Source: Plasmodium brasilianum (lineage: Eukaryota > Apicomplexa > Aconoidasida > Haemosporida > Plasmodiidae). Taken from it: 64,000 nucleotides of DNA. Shown here piece after piece: positions 45,648-58,217 of the stretch. The notes under the pieces are model-generated. The model was given only the letters and a program-made list of their open reading frames with translations, did no database searches and was not told the origin of the DNA. Where the stretch lies: assembly GCF_023973825.1 (NCBI RefSeq), contig NC_090125.1:2068928-2132927 (forward strand), in the 5' to 3' direction. The translations under genes were made by a program, and so were the position numbers. The stretch's first letter is position 1, and every line of letters starts with the position of its first letter.

Positions 45648-48600
45648 ATGGAAGTTGGTAATACAAGTGATACCGTGCAGAACACCATAAAATTATGCAG
45701 AGAAAAAACAAAAGGAAAAGTAATAGAAAATAATAATTTAGAAACAAATCAACCAATATTATCGAGAGAGATCTTGTTAAATGACTCCTCAAAAGAAATA
45801 TTAAATAGTAAAAATAACAATTGTTATGATACTATTTTTAAAATGACGAAAATAAAAAAATTGAAAAGGAAAAATGAATTTCCTCAAATGAGAGGTGAAC
45901 TTAAAATGAGAAGTTTAGATAATATTCCTTCTACGTCAAATAGCAACGACAGTAAAGTCAATATTACAACGACCAACTATATCAAACTAAACAATGACAA
46001 TTATACGAAATATGTATGTACAAAACTGGAAGAGGAAGACAACAGAGTTCATCGTGTAGCTAATAACAAGAGTGAAATAAAAAATGATGAAAATATGAGA
46101 AATAATGATACATATAGGAGTTCCATCTACGCTTGCGATGATAAGAAGAACAGTTCTTACAGTAGTACGAACAGTAACTTTTGCAGTGACAGATTCAGTA
46201 ACGATTTGAACAACGATTTATGTAGTGCCTATCTGGAGTGTAACACTTGTGATAGCAGCAATGGGAATGTTACTAATGTATTATCGTGCTTAATAGATAA
46301 TTCACTATTAAAAGCGGACAACGATTCAGGAAATGGCTTCCACAGTACATTAAAAGGCAATGGGATTATTAAAGAAGATAATATTAAGTCCTACAGTAAA
46401 AATTGTATGAATAACACAACTATCAAAATAGCTAGTTTCAGTGATAAAAATATGGTAGAAGGTACTTGTATTATTTACGATAGACATGTACAAAGGGAGG
46501 TGGATGAGGGTACATACGTTGATAATAATGATATCCTTAAAAATAATGAAGAGGAGCATATTAAAGCAGATTCACTTCGTTATGTTGATTTAAGCAATAT
46601 TAATAGAGGAAGCAAAAAAGATAAAAATGATAGTGCCGCTGATAAGGAAGGAGGAGAAGAAAAAGGAGAAGAACAAATAGAAGAACAAAGAGAAGAGAAT
46701 GTAGGAGAACTAGTAGAAGAACAAGTGGAAGAGATAGAGGAAGAAGCACAAGTTACGCGTGAATACGCTAAGGAGAAAAAGAAGGAAACTCCTAATGACA
46801 ACTGCACAAATGATTACTTACGTAGTGAGGAAGAAGTCAATTTAAACGTTGAAATGGAGAAATCAGAAATATTAACTAAATTAAGTTCAAAAGTAGGGAC
46901 AGATCAAGTAAAACTCTGTATATGTAATATCAGCGTTGAAGACACAAATTCGAGTGACATACGCAAGAAAGAACTGGAAAAAAAAAATAAGGAAATGGAG
47001 TTAATCAAAAATGTTACCCTTCGTTGTAATGATGTAACAAGCATATTTAAAAATGAAAAAATAAACTATACTACTTTTAATGAAGGTCTTAATTTTTGTT
47101 ATGATGAAATAAAAGGAGAGCACTTGTCTTCAGGTGAAACGGCATACAATAAGGAGAACGATGAAGACAATGATGTAGTGAATAATGAAGAAGAAGATGA
47201 AGAGAATGTTGATGAGTATAAAGAAGAGAATTATAAAGAGAATAATGCGAATAATGAAGAGAATAATGCGAATAATGAAAAGAATGATGAAAAGAATGAT
47301 GAAAAGAATGATGAAAAGAATGATGAAACAAATAATAATATGAATAAAAACACATATTCTGATAATAAGGATGGTAACGTTTTCATTGATAATTTAGGAT
47401 GTTATATCAGTGAAGCACAAAATAATAAATGTAGTGTTAGCCGTAATAACAGGTCATGTGTAAGAAGCACTCAGGATGTATTAAAACAAAACAAAACATC
47501 GGGTAGCATTTATGAGCAATATAGAAAAGAAAATAATTGTGATAATATAGATGAAAAACATTCGGATATAAAAAATTTACTAAGTTACAATGGAGAAACA
47601 TTAGAAGGAGATCAATTGGACTTTGAAAAACTGAATCATTTAATTGTGTTTCGAGAAAATGCAGAAAAGTACATACAAAGTTATATAAATTCATTTTTGA
47701 AAGATTCGGAGATAATGTCTTCTTATCTTCCTTATGTGCATTATTATGACAAAGGTGTATATGAAGAAAAGGAGTTGAATCTTTTAAAAATTTTATCCTA
47801 TTTTTTGGAGCATTTTCATACGAATGAAAAAATGAAAAGGAAGATTCTTAATTTACAAAAGAATTTCTTAAGAGCTACATTAAGTGAAAAAGTGAAATAT
47901 GTTGACAAATTTCAATTTTTAAAATTATCACAAATAGGAACAGATACTCTGAAAAATCAATTTCTTAAATTATTAAAAAAATATACAGAAGAAAAAAAAA
48001 AAAAAAAAAAACAGTTTTATAACAAACTGCGCTTATTTCACAAAATAACGAAAAAAATTTTTAAATTAAAAGAAAAATTTGTTGAGAATAATTTACTACA
48101 AATTATACCAGAGGGATCATGTGAGACACATAATTCTTCTACTGAGGATAAAATAAATGAAGAAATCCATATTAAGATGAGAGGTGGAGGTACATACTGC
48201 TCACGAGTGAATTGTAAAATGAAAGGTGAACCAAATAATAATAATAGTAATAATACATTATGGTACAATGTGTTATGTGATATTCCTTCATATGAGTATA
48301 TTTCTAATTCCGACATGCCATTATTACATTCTTTCGTGGAGAATAAAAGACAGCATATGAAGATAAACAAAATGGAAAAATGTGATAAATTGAATTATTC
48401 TACTCTTTATAGTAAGAAATTTATACTTAGACACTTACAGTTACTGATTAAAAATAATATATTTAATGCATTTCATTTAAATCATTCTAAGCATTATGAG
48501 GATATTCATATAGGGGAAAATGATTTACATATTTGTAAAAGAATTATAATTAATAATATGCCTTTTTATAAAAACAAAATGAATAAAATATTCTCTAACC

Positions 48601-50856
48601 TAATTCTACACTTTCTAATGAAAAAAGTACTAAATAGTATACAACCCAAAATAACGTGGTACAACCACAATATTATTCCGAAAACTGGGCATTCAAAAAA
48701 TTTGCTTAATAAGGATATGGAGCTTAATCTGTATAAGGACGCTATACAGAATAGTATAATAAAAATAGCCAACTCTTTTTCTAAGAAGATTAAAGATTGT
48801 GGTAAAGGTTGTGGTAATGATACTCATAATGATAATAATAGTGATAATATTAATGATAATGGTAATGATAGTGGTAATAAAAATGGCAATGATAATGGTA
48901 ATCAAAGTGATAAGACTAATATGAAGGTTAAGTGTGAGGATGGAAATCCGACTTTCTTATACTTTTATGATAGAGAGGTGGAGAAATTAATTTTATACAG
49001 TTGTAATAGAGAGAGTAATGAAGAGCAGATGGAAAAAGATATAGACACTTTTATAAATAACCTGTTAATCAGCAATAATTTTATTCAAAATTACGAATGT
49101 AACATTGTACCCAGTGATGGGAATAATAATCATGATATGTTTAATATGCTTGGACATCCTAATAAGCAGAATTATTTTAAATCCCTTATTCACTTACAAC
49201 AGAATGAAGTGAATATAAAAACTCATCAAGGGGAGTTAAAAGAATGGAAAAGGGGTATAGCAAATGGCCAAGAGTTGGAAAGAGAGCAAAATGAGAAGAT
49301 GGAACAAGGAACAGGAGGGATAGGAAAAGACTTAGAATGTGTAATGAACAACGGATGCATAAACAGTCAGGAAGATCAAGCAGCATGTAAAGAAGCAGGT
49401 CAGTCGCTACATCAGCACAAGAACGATGAGTTGAAAGAGGAATCTGAAATAGTGGAGTTCCTGCGAGAAGAGGAAAAAGAGAGAGATATATCAAGCAAAA
49501 GAGAAAAAAGAAACAATATTAATAATAATAACAGTAAAAATAACAATAACAAATTAAAATTATCAGATGACTTGCAAAATCTATATGATGCATACAATAA
49601 TGGAGAACAAATAGTGGTGTCTAAAAATAAAAAGAAACTATTGAATAATTTAGAACATTATAAACATTTTAAATTTCTTTCAAAACAAACCCTATTTGAT
49701 GTTTATGATAATGTACAAAATAATATGAAACTAAGTGCATTTATTTCGAATAAGAATAATATGAAAAAGGAACGTTCAAGAAATATAAATTTAATGCAAA
49801 ATATTGATCTCCGTAATTACTTAAACACACCAAATTATCTATATACAAATAAAAAATATACGAATAATTTCAACTCAAATTATTTTTGTACTTATATGAA
49901 TAACCCCAATAACGTATATTTTAGTAATAGTGGATTAATGCAAGATTCTATGTACAATCAAAGATGTGAAGAAAGAGTTAATGGGTTTTACAAAAAATCT
50001 GGGAATATGAAAAATTCAGATTATATTAATTGGAATAGTACTAATTATCGTAATTGTAGTAATATCCATAGGAAAAAAGTAAGTAACACATGTTACAATG
50101 AAAACAGTAATATTATGCTGAACAATTATAACAACAATTTTGTAACATATGACTGCTTGAGGAGTTTATGTCCCACCAATTATACTAATATTGGGTATAT
50201 GAATCCAAATGGGGTACAACAGGGAATGAAATATTTTAATAGCCTAAATTATAGTATGGAAAATTCTTCAAAAAATAATCCAAGGAACGTTCTTTATTAT
50301 GATTACAATGGATATGACAATGTCTCATTCGCTAGCAGCCCAATCGCTAGTAGCCCATTCAATTGCAACTCATTGAATAGCAGTGCATTAAACAGTAGCG
50401 CACTCAGTGCAAGCCCGTTCAATAGTAATAATAACTTGCTTACCCCCCAAATGACACAAAATGTAAGCAACTATATGCTATTACCAAGCAGTTATGTGAA
50501 TACCTTTGATAATAGCTCTTACAATATGTATAACTCTATGGGTAATCCTCTATTACTTGAAAAAACTAAAAAAGAAAATAATTTGAAGAATGAAACTACG
50601 TCAGCAAACTTTCCTATGACCGCCAGTCCTCCAGATAGTATGATAAATTACCAAGTACAAAATATAGATCAGAATTATCCTATTTTATATCCTCTAAATA
50701 TGACTGATTGTAAGTTGAGTGATGAATATATTATTAACAATTTACCAAGTGGAATGCATATGAATACATATCAAAAAATTAATGATACTTATATGAATAT
50801 ACCCAACTGCGATGGCAATAACAACAATAATGATAGTAATAATAATGATAGTAATA

Positions 50857-50888
<32 letters not shown>

Positions 50889-53516
50889 GAGAGTGATAAT
50901 GAATTTAAGAATAATAGTGATAATAATAATCTTATTAGTAGAACAAAAAATGAGGATGTAAATATACATATAAACAACAAAAATATCAACAATGATTTAG
51001 TATTAGCTCGTGACTTAGGTACATTTAATGTAAATGAAAATACTAGTATAACTGATAATAGGGTCGATTTTACAGAACAAAATAAATATTACGATGTCAT
51101 AAATAAAAGCGTGAATATTAAAGAGGATAGTAGTGGTAATTATAATAGTAGTAGTAATAACGATAGTAGTAATAACGATAGTAGCAATAACGATAGTAGT
51201 AATAACCATAGTAGCAATAACGCTAGTAGTAAAAACGATAGTAGTAATAACGATAGTAGTAAACACGATAGTAGTAAAAACGATAGTAGTAATAACGATA
51301 GTAGTAAAAACGATCGTAGTAAAAACGATCGTAGTAAAAACGATAGTAGTAATAATAAGGGCTACAACAAAGATGATAGTAATAGTAATCCTATTAACAA
51401 CTACCTTAATGATGACCCCAGAGATAAATGCAATGATAGCAACGACGAGGTATACACTGATGATATAAGCAAAAAGGAGCATACAAATTCAAAAAACAAT
51501 AATGATTTTCGTTACGAAAATAGTAATATAGCTACTAGTGATAAAGGTAATTTAAAGGAGGATGCAATAGTGTTTAATGGAAATAAAAATATATCATTAT
51601 ATAATGCGGATAAGGAAAATAGGATAATTTGTAACTCAAGTAGTAATAATTCTATGTTCAACAATGTAGAAACTGATGGCGCAGAAGAAAAAAGAAATAA
51701 GTATTTAAATAACATTCATGTAATGATAAACAATAATATTGATAAAGAAAAATTAAATGCACATGTTGATCCATATGCAGATGATTTTTTTAACAGTGTG
51801 AACAAGGGAAATGAAAATATTAATAATTCTAATAGCATAGCTGTGGATGAGAATATTAATAGCGATAAGCATGGCATAAGTACCACTGAAATTGGAAATA
51901 GTAGTGGTAATAACATAAACGCGAACAATGTTAACAAGTGCAATAATAGCAACAATAACTTAAAGAACTGTAGTAACAAAAATAATAATGATAGCAATGA
52001 TGACACAAATATGAACGAAATTAACTGTAATGATAATAGAAATAACTTGAATATCTTGTGTAATAATTTATATTATAATTATGGTATGAAAAATTTGGAT
52101 ACAAATTTTCGAAAAAATGAGTGCTTACAAAATTTAGAAATTAGTATAATGAATAAAAAAGGCATAAAAGATAGTAATAAATCATGCGATGTGAATGACT
52201 GTGATAGTATTATAAAAGTACAGAATTTAAATAATATACAAGTAAATATGAACAATATATCAAATGTTGATATAATAAATAATCACGATTATCATTATAA
52301 TAACTACAGTAATAATTCGAATAATAACACTATTGATGATATCATAGCAACACACAGAGTTAATTCTTATAATGGTAATGATCATATATCAAATGTGAAT
52401 TATGATGGTACTTTAACGCACGTAAATTATAGTGCTCCTTTTTTTTACGCCGATGGCATAAGCAACGCAGTGGGATATACGCACAACTGTGACAGTAATA
52501 AAGGAATCAGCGATGATAATAACTACAGTAATAACAGCACTAACGACAATAGTAATAGCAGTACTAATGAGAACAGTAATAACAGGACCAGTAACAAGAG
52601 TAACATCAGTCGCAACAGTAACAACATCACCAATAATGTCAAACACAGCAGCAGTAATACCATTTGTTTTTCCCCACTAGGTCCTTATGAAAAAAAGAGT
52701 CAAATTAACGCGGCTGGTATAAATTACGCAGATACAATGAACAACTACAATAATACAGATATGATGAATAGCATGGGGGTACCTTCGAATGTATACTATT
52801 ATAAGAATGTTAAGTTTAATGAAAATGCGATTGATATGATAAACATTTATAATTGTTTCAATACGAATGGAATAGAACCTCCTCAATATAATAGTAATAC
52901 AAGCAATAATATGGAAAGTTATATAAATTCGGAAATAAAAAATGACAACATAAATAGTTATAATTACAAAATGGATAAAAAGGATAATAGAGAAATGGAA
53001 AATGACTTAATTAATAGGCATCCTAATAATTTAATTGATAAATATAATTATTTAAATAATTATAATAGTACTAATTATACAAATGGATTTAATTTCATGA
53101 ATTTTGATAACAATGGAAATGATGTAAATATAAATAATGGTATGAGTTATATGGACTCTAACAGCATGTTTAATGAAGGTGAAACTAATTATACATATCT
53201 TTCAACTATGAAAAATTTCAAAAAGAAAGATAAAATTAAAAAGGAAAAGAAAAATACAAGCATAAATAAATCTCAAACATGCACCTTAAATACTACTAGA
53301 AAGAAAAAGTTCGGAAATAATGGACCTCCTACTGCTGAAAAATTAAGTGAGTTACTTTATGAGCAAAATATGTCAGTACCGCAAATAGCAGCAATATATG
53401 GAGTGCACAGAACAACAGTCGCAAGGTGGTGCCATAACCGAAAAATTATTCAAAAGTCTAGTCATTATCAAGGGCGAAGACGAACGTCTACGAAACTGAA
53501 TAATGAGTACATATAA
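45648..53516 (+). CDS. HDP1: Homeodomain-like protein HDP1, 2622 residues
   Basis: This very large, Asn/Asp/Ser-rich protein has its only recognisable domain at the extreme C-terminus. After a basic patch (TTRKKKFGNNGPPTAEKLSE, from about residue 2549), a helix-turn-helix reads NMSVPQIAAIYGVHRTTVAR then WCHNRKI, followed by a basic tail with GRRRTSTK. This is a homeodomain-like DNA-binding fold. Its place next to RPN2 and the AP2 gene fits P. falciparum HDP1 (PF3D7_1466200 as I recall), a chromatin-associated regulator needed for early sexual differentiation. Other parts: a Glu-rich stretch (about 325-375), helical ordered-looking segments (about 670-820 and 880-1010), and repeats of DSNNN (about 1722-1745) and NDSSN (about 1830-1900). 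No intron is needed. The start follows an A-rich context (acagataaaATGG). Confidence 0.88.
51126..51358 (+). repeat. 12-15-bp in-frame repeat in HDP1 (NNDSS/KNDSS)
   Basis: About 15 units of the type agtagtaataacgat encode Ser-Ser-Asn-Asn-Asp, with Lys, His, Arg and Ala variants, in the C-terminal half of HDP1. The repeat generates long Val/Ile/Thr-rich open frames on both strands that are shadows. Confidence 0.88.
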
Positions 53517-54346
53517 GAAGGAAGCGATATACTAGTAAAAGGAAAAATAAAATTTACCTACATATGTATATACATGTGTGCATACGTATACTTGTATAGA
53601 AAAAATTCGATGAGCAGACATCGTGTCATTACGGTAGATACTGGTAGTACATACATTTGTGTGTTAATTTCGTGTTGAACATTCCCCTCAGAAAAATGAG
53701 AAAGGAAATGGAAAGTCGAAAATACACAATAAAATAATATATATATCGTTCCCCATACACATATTTAAAATTATATAACGTTTACAGAAATTGATTTATT
53801 TGAATAATTGCACTTGTATATTATATTCACATTAGCATAAAGTTAAAAATTGTAATAATAAGAAAAAGTATATTTATTATGATGATTGCATAAGTTATTA
53901 ATTCAAGACTATGTGTTAAATCCTTTTATGATTTTCTATTTTTTTTTCATTTTTTTTTAAGAACTGTTGATGCAGCAACTTACTTGCACCACCTTAAAGA
54001 TTTTCGTACTGCAGAAGAAAAAAAAAGCATAAAATTATAAAAAGAAATAGTTTTATGCTAAAATTGAGAAGTGTAAATTGTGAAGAATATTTGTACCTAC
54101 ATATAAATATAATTAAATATATATGACAATTTTAAAACAAGCAGAGACTATTGATAAGGTATAAATATGTATAGAAAAATATATAAATGTACATGCATGA
54201 TTATATATATACGCCCGGACGATACAGAATACCCAAATATCCCGCAGGGCAAATTTTGTTAGTAGAGTGAAAAGTGCATATAATTAAGGGAATGTCTAAT
54301 ATATCCGATTTTTTGTGGATATTGTTAAAAGGTATTTAATCCTATT
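53517..54346. other. Convergent intergenic region downstream of HDP1
   Basis: The 830-bp gap between HDP1 (+) and the small minus-strand gene should hold both 3' untranslated regions. Most is A+T-rich, but 54210-54265 is unusually GC-rich, with complementary GCCC and GGGC at 54222 and 54254 that could pair. I see no coding exon. Confidence 0.5.
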
Positions 54347-55245
54347 TCAATGGAAGGAAAAAGATTTAATATTTCTAGAGTTTCTGTTATAGGAAACATC
54401 AACAATGGGTATATATATATGCACTATCCTTTGGGTAATTGTGTCTCCCGCCCCAAAAGGGCTGTGAAATGCGTAACAAAAATAAAAAAGGCTCAAAAGA
54501 ATGCTTCTTTTTATTTATTATTTTACCTATAACTATTATATTTTTTTTATCAAATTTTAGAATTTTTTTGCTTTCTTTTCTTTTTTTTTTAAAATTATTT
54601 TTAAGATAATATATTTTTTTTAAGAAATATTACAAAAAAAGAAAAGAAAAAATTTACAAAATACACATCTTACAACAACAAAAAAATGAAAAAATATATC
54701 GTGAATGCTATTATGAACAGTGAAAAAAAAATAAAAAGACATACTTCAATAATTCACCATATATATTTTTTTTCCTGAAGAAAAAAATGTCATAAATTAA
54801 TCTGTTATAATTACAACGTTTTAATATATTTAAAAAAAAAAATAATAAAATAAAATTCGCCCTATGTATGATGCTTCATTTATAAATGGAGGAATAAATG
54901 TCTTCTAAATTACAAATATAGGTTATTATAAAAATATAATTTTTGCGAATATATCCTATATTCACATCAAATTATTTGTTAGCTAATACTTTTTATTTCA
55001 AAATGGGAAAGAGATGAAAGATGGAAGAAGATGGGAAAAAAAAAAAAAAGTTAACACTTAGTATTACTTAATCCAATTATTTTTTTTTACGAAAATTTTA
55101 ATTAAATATGTATATATATGTGTACATACAAATGTGCGTTTCTGAGAGAATAAAGAAAAAAAAAAAAATGTTACGGAGCACCATAATTTAATTCCCTCAT
55201 TTTGGGTTGATTTCTTGGTGGAGTCGGCGGCCTGAGTTCCGTCAT
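54347..55245 (-). CDS. Probable three-exon 71-residue protein, unknown
   Basis: Proposed exons are 55245-55175, 54774-54745 and 54461-54347. They join in phase (codons CC|G and AA|C) and total 216 nt. The start MTELRPPTPPRNQPKMRELN has a good A-rich context (acaaaaATG). The first donor is CC|GTAACA, the second AA|GTATGTC is strong, and both acceptors (TTTTTTCTTCAG; GTTACGCATTTCACAG) are excellent. The rest reads YGAPKKNIYGELLN, PFGAGDTITQRIVHIYIPIV and DVSYNRNSRNIKSFSFH. It is Pro-rich at the N-terminus with a short hydrophobic strand later, and has no signal peptide. Exon 1 coding base composition (GC-rich for the locus) supports it. I do not recognise the family. Alternative exons near 55137 and 54910 are possible. 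Confidence 0.5.
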
Positions 55246-55562
55246 TTTTGTGTCCCTGGAAGAAGGAAAAAATAGGAATGCATATACATATATAAATACG
55301 TACACATATGCACATATTTATATTACCATATATATATATACATATATATATAAAATATATAAAAAATTGAACATATATAAATTACACATTTTAACTAATA
55401 AAATATGTAGGAGTGGTGCATATATGGGCTCATAAGATAAACCGGAAGAGCGGATTTATCATATTAAATTTATCAAAGCTGTTGAATTTTAATGTAACTT
55501 ATCTTTTTTTCGAATAATAAATATATATATATATACACTCAATTGTGCACGTTATGCTTTTG
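55246..55562. other. Short gap between small gene and PPKL
   Basis: This 317-bp gap between two minus-strand genes is AT-rich with TA runs near 55331-55350 and 55524-55536. On the minus strand an AG with a C/T-rich tract (CCTTCTTCCAG) ends at 55258, 13 bases before the small gene's ATG, so a 5' leader intron is possible. Confidence 0.5.
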
Positions 55563-58217
55563 CTATTTTGCCCCACTGTACCATGTGTTAAAGAACCGAA
55601 TTTCGTCCTTTGCAGGATATATAAGTTTTGGTATTACTGTAAGATCTCTTCGAATGAATAGTAATGCTCCTGCATTTTTATGTGAGTTACAGTAATTGGT
55701 TGCTGAAAATAAAGTTATTAATTTGCCTCCTGCAAATCTTTCAAATCCATCCATTACACATTCGTGCGCTCGTATAATTAATTGAAGATCATTATCTTCC
55801 AAAAATTTATGAACACGATCAGGACCATATTTAACAATATGACCAGTACCATCTGGATCTCTTATATCATTAGGTATAGTTCCTAATATAGAATCGTTAT
55901 CGGTTGGGTCTGACCATAAAAGATCAGTAACTTTTTGTTCACTCAAATTTTGAGGAACTTGTGAAACGATTAGTGGTCTTCTCAATTGAGAAATATCAGA
56001 AATTTTGTGAATCGATTTTCCTATTCCTCCATGAACACATAATATTTTTTCTTCTACTATAGCACCAATAGGTAACCATTCAAAAACTTGATTTATCTGA
56101 AACCAACATGATGCATTATCAGTTATGTCTTCTTTTAATCTTCTTTTACATTCCTCCTGAAAACCATATAAACTATTAATTGCCATATCCTCGTGATTTC
56201 CTCGTATTAAATGTATTTGCTTAGGGTATTTACATTTTAATGCAAAAAGCAAGCAAATGACTTCTAAACTATTTGAACCTCTATCAACGTAATCTCCTAA
56301 AAATAAATAATCATTTGAATCGATATCACCTATTGCATTTAATTTTTCTCCTAAATCTTCTTCTACTGGACACTTATATAATTGAAATAATCTCATTAAA
56401 TCATAATACTGACCATGAATGTCACCATAAATTTTTATAGGTGCTCTTAATTTTAATATTATATCCTCTTGCTTGAAAATATCTATTACAATGGAGCATA
56501 AAATAGAAATATTAGCCCATGGAATTATGAAAATAGCTTCTGAATTGTGATTATATTGTATTTCAAATTGTGTAATATTAGGGTTTAATAATGTAGTAAT
56601 AATTTTGTCATACACTGTATTTTTAAATTCACTAATATAATTTACTGGAGTACATAAAACACCATTGTTAATTTTTCTTCCTTCTTCTTCTAATTTATCA
56701 ATTGAAATCTTTCTAACAAGTAGAGCAAAATCACTACCTGTCTCTTGTACCGCATGTGCATGTGCTGATAATTTTATTTTATTTGACATAGGTCTACTAG
56801 ATAATCGAAATAAAGAAGAGGTAGGTGAATCTAACATATTTCTGTAATGTGTATTTTGTGCACTTGGAAATGTACTACCAGTACTGGAATTACATTTTAT
56901 ATTGTACAATTGTTTTGATGTTGCATATTGGTTATTATTTTGTACATTTTGCTGAGCATTTTGTTGTAAACAGTGTTGTATACTCTGTTGCGTACTCTGT
57001 TGCATACTCTGTTGTATATTCTGTTGTATATTCTGTTGTATATTCTGTTGTTGATGAGGGTTAATAATATCTTGGCTATTTAAATTGTACGAGTTCATAG
57101 TTCTTAGATCACTGTTTTGATGTTTAATACTTTCACTTGATAGCTGTTTTTGTTTTAAAGAAGATTGTTTCATAGTTTTTTTCTTATCTGCTTCTAAACT
57201 GTTTAAAGAAGTTAAGAGAGTGTAACATTCAAGGCATTCTAATTCATTCGTAGGGAATTGTTGTGTTTGATGACTAAATCCTCCAAATGTATAGATTGTA
57301 TATTTAAACATCCAAGATGTATGTCTAAATTTAGAAATAGAAGGTAAGGTAACCCATTCTATTGTTTCTGTATTATATAGAGCTGTGGATAAGGGAACTG
57401 CACATCCATTATCATTTCGACCTCCTAAAATAAACATCTTAGATCCTATAAAAACAGACGTATGTTGATAACGAGCTTCTGGAGGAGATCCTTTTTTAAT
57501 GGGAGCTTCAACCCAATCCCATCTACCGTCTCTATGTTGTCTTAAACCCCAAGTGTCATCTAATGATTTATTTTCTGAACTTCTTCCACCAAATATTACA
57601 ATCATACCTGTTGCAGGTCCTTCTTTACACATATCAGCTGAATGATATACTCTTGGTGGTGGTATCTTACAATTATTTGGGATTAACACTTTAACCCATT
57701 CGAAAGGAGGCATTTCTACATGCATAAACCAAACATCATTTAAGGTTTGTTGACCATCATTACCACCAAAAACTATTAAATTTGGTTTACTGTATACCAT
57801 TACATGACCATATCTTCTACCTGGTGTTACCCCTTTTGTAGGTACAGTCATCCAAGTATATCTTTGTTCTCTTCTTAAATCTAATATATATAAATCATCC
57901 AAAGACAAAGACCCACCTCCAGTAGCTCCTCCATATATTACTAACTGTTGTTCATCCACACAAGCAGCTGCATGAGCAGCTCTAGCTGTTGGAGTATTTT
58001 CTGTAGATAACTTTTTCCACTTATTTTGTACTAAATCATATATATATATATCATCGGTTATATTATATTTCCCTGCGTCACCTATGGCACCACCAAATAC
58101 GGCAACTTTATTATTACCTAAGTAGGTAGTCGTATGTCCAAACCTAGGTGCTGGAATATCTCCTTTTTGTTTTTCTTTTCTGCAAACATTCGTTTCTTTA
58201 AATGACCCATTATTCAT
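55563..58217 (-). CDS. PPKL: Kelch-repeat Ser/Thr protein phosphatase PPKL (BSU1-like)
   Basis: This 884-residue single-exon enzyme joins an N-terminal kelch propeller (about residues 20-335) to a C-terminal PP1-like phosphatase (about 515-870). Kelch units show VAVFGGA, LVIYGGA, LIVFGGND, IVIFGGR, MFILGGR and YTFGGF. The metal-binding and catalytic motifs are all present: GDIHGQYYDL (about 598), GDYVDRG (about 637), RGNHED (about 668), VHGG (about 720), RAHECVMDGFERF (about 797) and SATNYC (about 822). The family occurs in plants (BSU1/BSL) and alveolates and is absent from animals and fungi. In rodent malaria PPKL is needed for ookinete shape and motility. A Gln-rich linker of NIQQ/STQQ-type repeats (about 385-430) separates the two halves. 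The C-terminus (FFNTWYSGAK) is complete. Confidence 0.96.
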   Translation of the reverse strand: MNNGSFKETNVCRKEKQKGDIPAPRFGHTTTYLGNNKVAVFGGAIGDAGKYNITDDIYIYDLVQNKWKKLSTENTPTARAAHAAACVDEQQLVIYGGATGGGSLSLDDLYILDLRREQRYTWMTVPTKGVTPGRRYGHVMVYSKPNLIVFGGNDGQQTLNDVWFMHVEMPPFEWVKVLIPNNCKIPPPRVYHSADMCKEGPATGMIVIFGGRSSENKSLDDTWGLRQHRDGRWDWVEAPIKKGSPPEARYQHTSVFIGSKMFILGGRNDNGCAVPLSTALYNTETIEWVTLPSISKFRHTSWMFKYTIYTFGGFSHQTQQFPTNELECLECYTLLTSLNSLEADKKKTMKQSSLKQKQLSSESIKHQNSDLRTMNSYNLNSQDIINPHQQQNIQQNIQQNIQQSMQQSTQQSIQHCLQQNAQQNVQNNNQYATSKQLYNIKCNSSTGSTFPSAQNTHYRNMLDSPTSSLFRLSSRPMSNKIKLSAHAHAVQETGSDFALLVRKISIDKLEEEGRKINNGVLCTPVNYISEFKNTVYDKIITTLLNPNITQFEIQYNHNSEAIFIIPWANISILCSIVIDIFKQEDIILKLRAPIKIYGDIHGQYYDLMRLFQLYKCPVEEDLGEKLNAIGDIDSNDYLFLGDYVDRGSNSLEVICLLFALKCKYPKQIHLIRGNHEDMAINSLYGFQEECKRRLKEDITDNASCWFQINQVFEWLPIGAIVEEKILCVHGGIGKSIHKISDISQLRRPLIVSQVPQNLSEQKVTDLLWSDPTDNDSILGTIPNDIRDPDGTGHIVKYGPDRVHKFLEDNDLQLIIRAHECVMDGFERFAGGKLITLFSATNYCNSHKNAGALLFIRRDLTVIPKLIYPAKDEIRFFNTWYSGAK
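56940..57060 (-). repeat. In-frame Gln-rich repeat in the PPKL linker
   Basis: A 12-bp unit (gttgtatattct on the + strand) recurs about nine times, encoding Gln-Asn-Ile-Gln and Gln-Ser-Thr/Met-Gln between the kelch and phosphatase domains. It is a species-type expansion outside the catalytic parts. Confidence 0.85.

Noticed and set aside
51015..51482. Antisense and sense Val/Ile/Thr-rich frames.
   Set aside because: They are shadows of the NDSSN repeat in HDP1.
54350..54532. Plus-strand 60-codon frame beginning MEGKRFNISR.
   Set aside because: It is antisense to the third exon of the phase-consistent minus-strand gene and has no supporting homology or splice partner.
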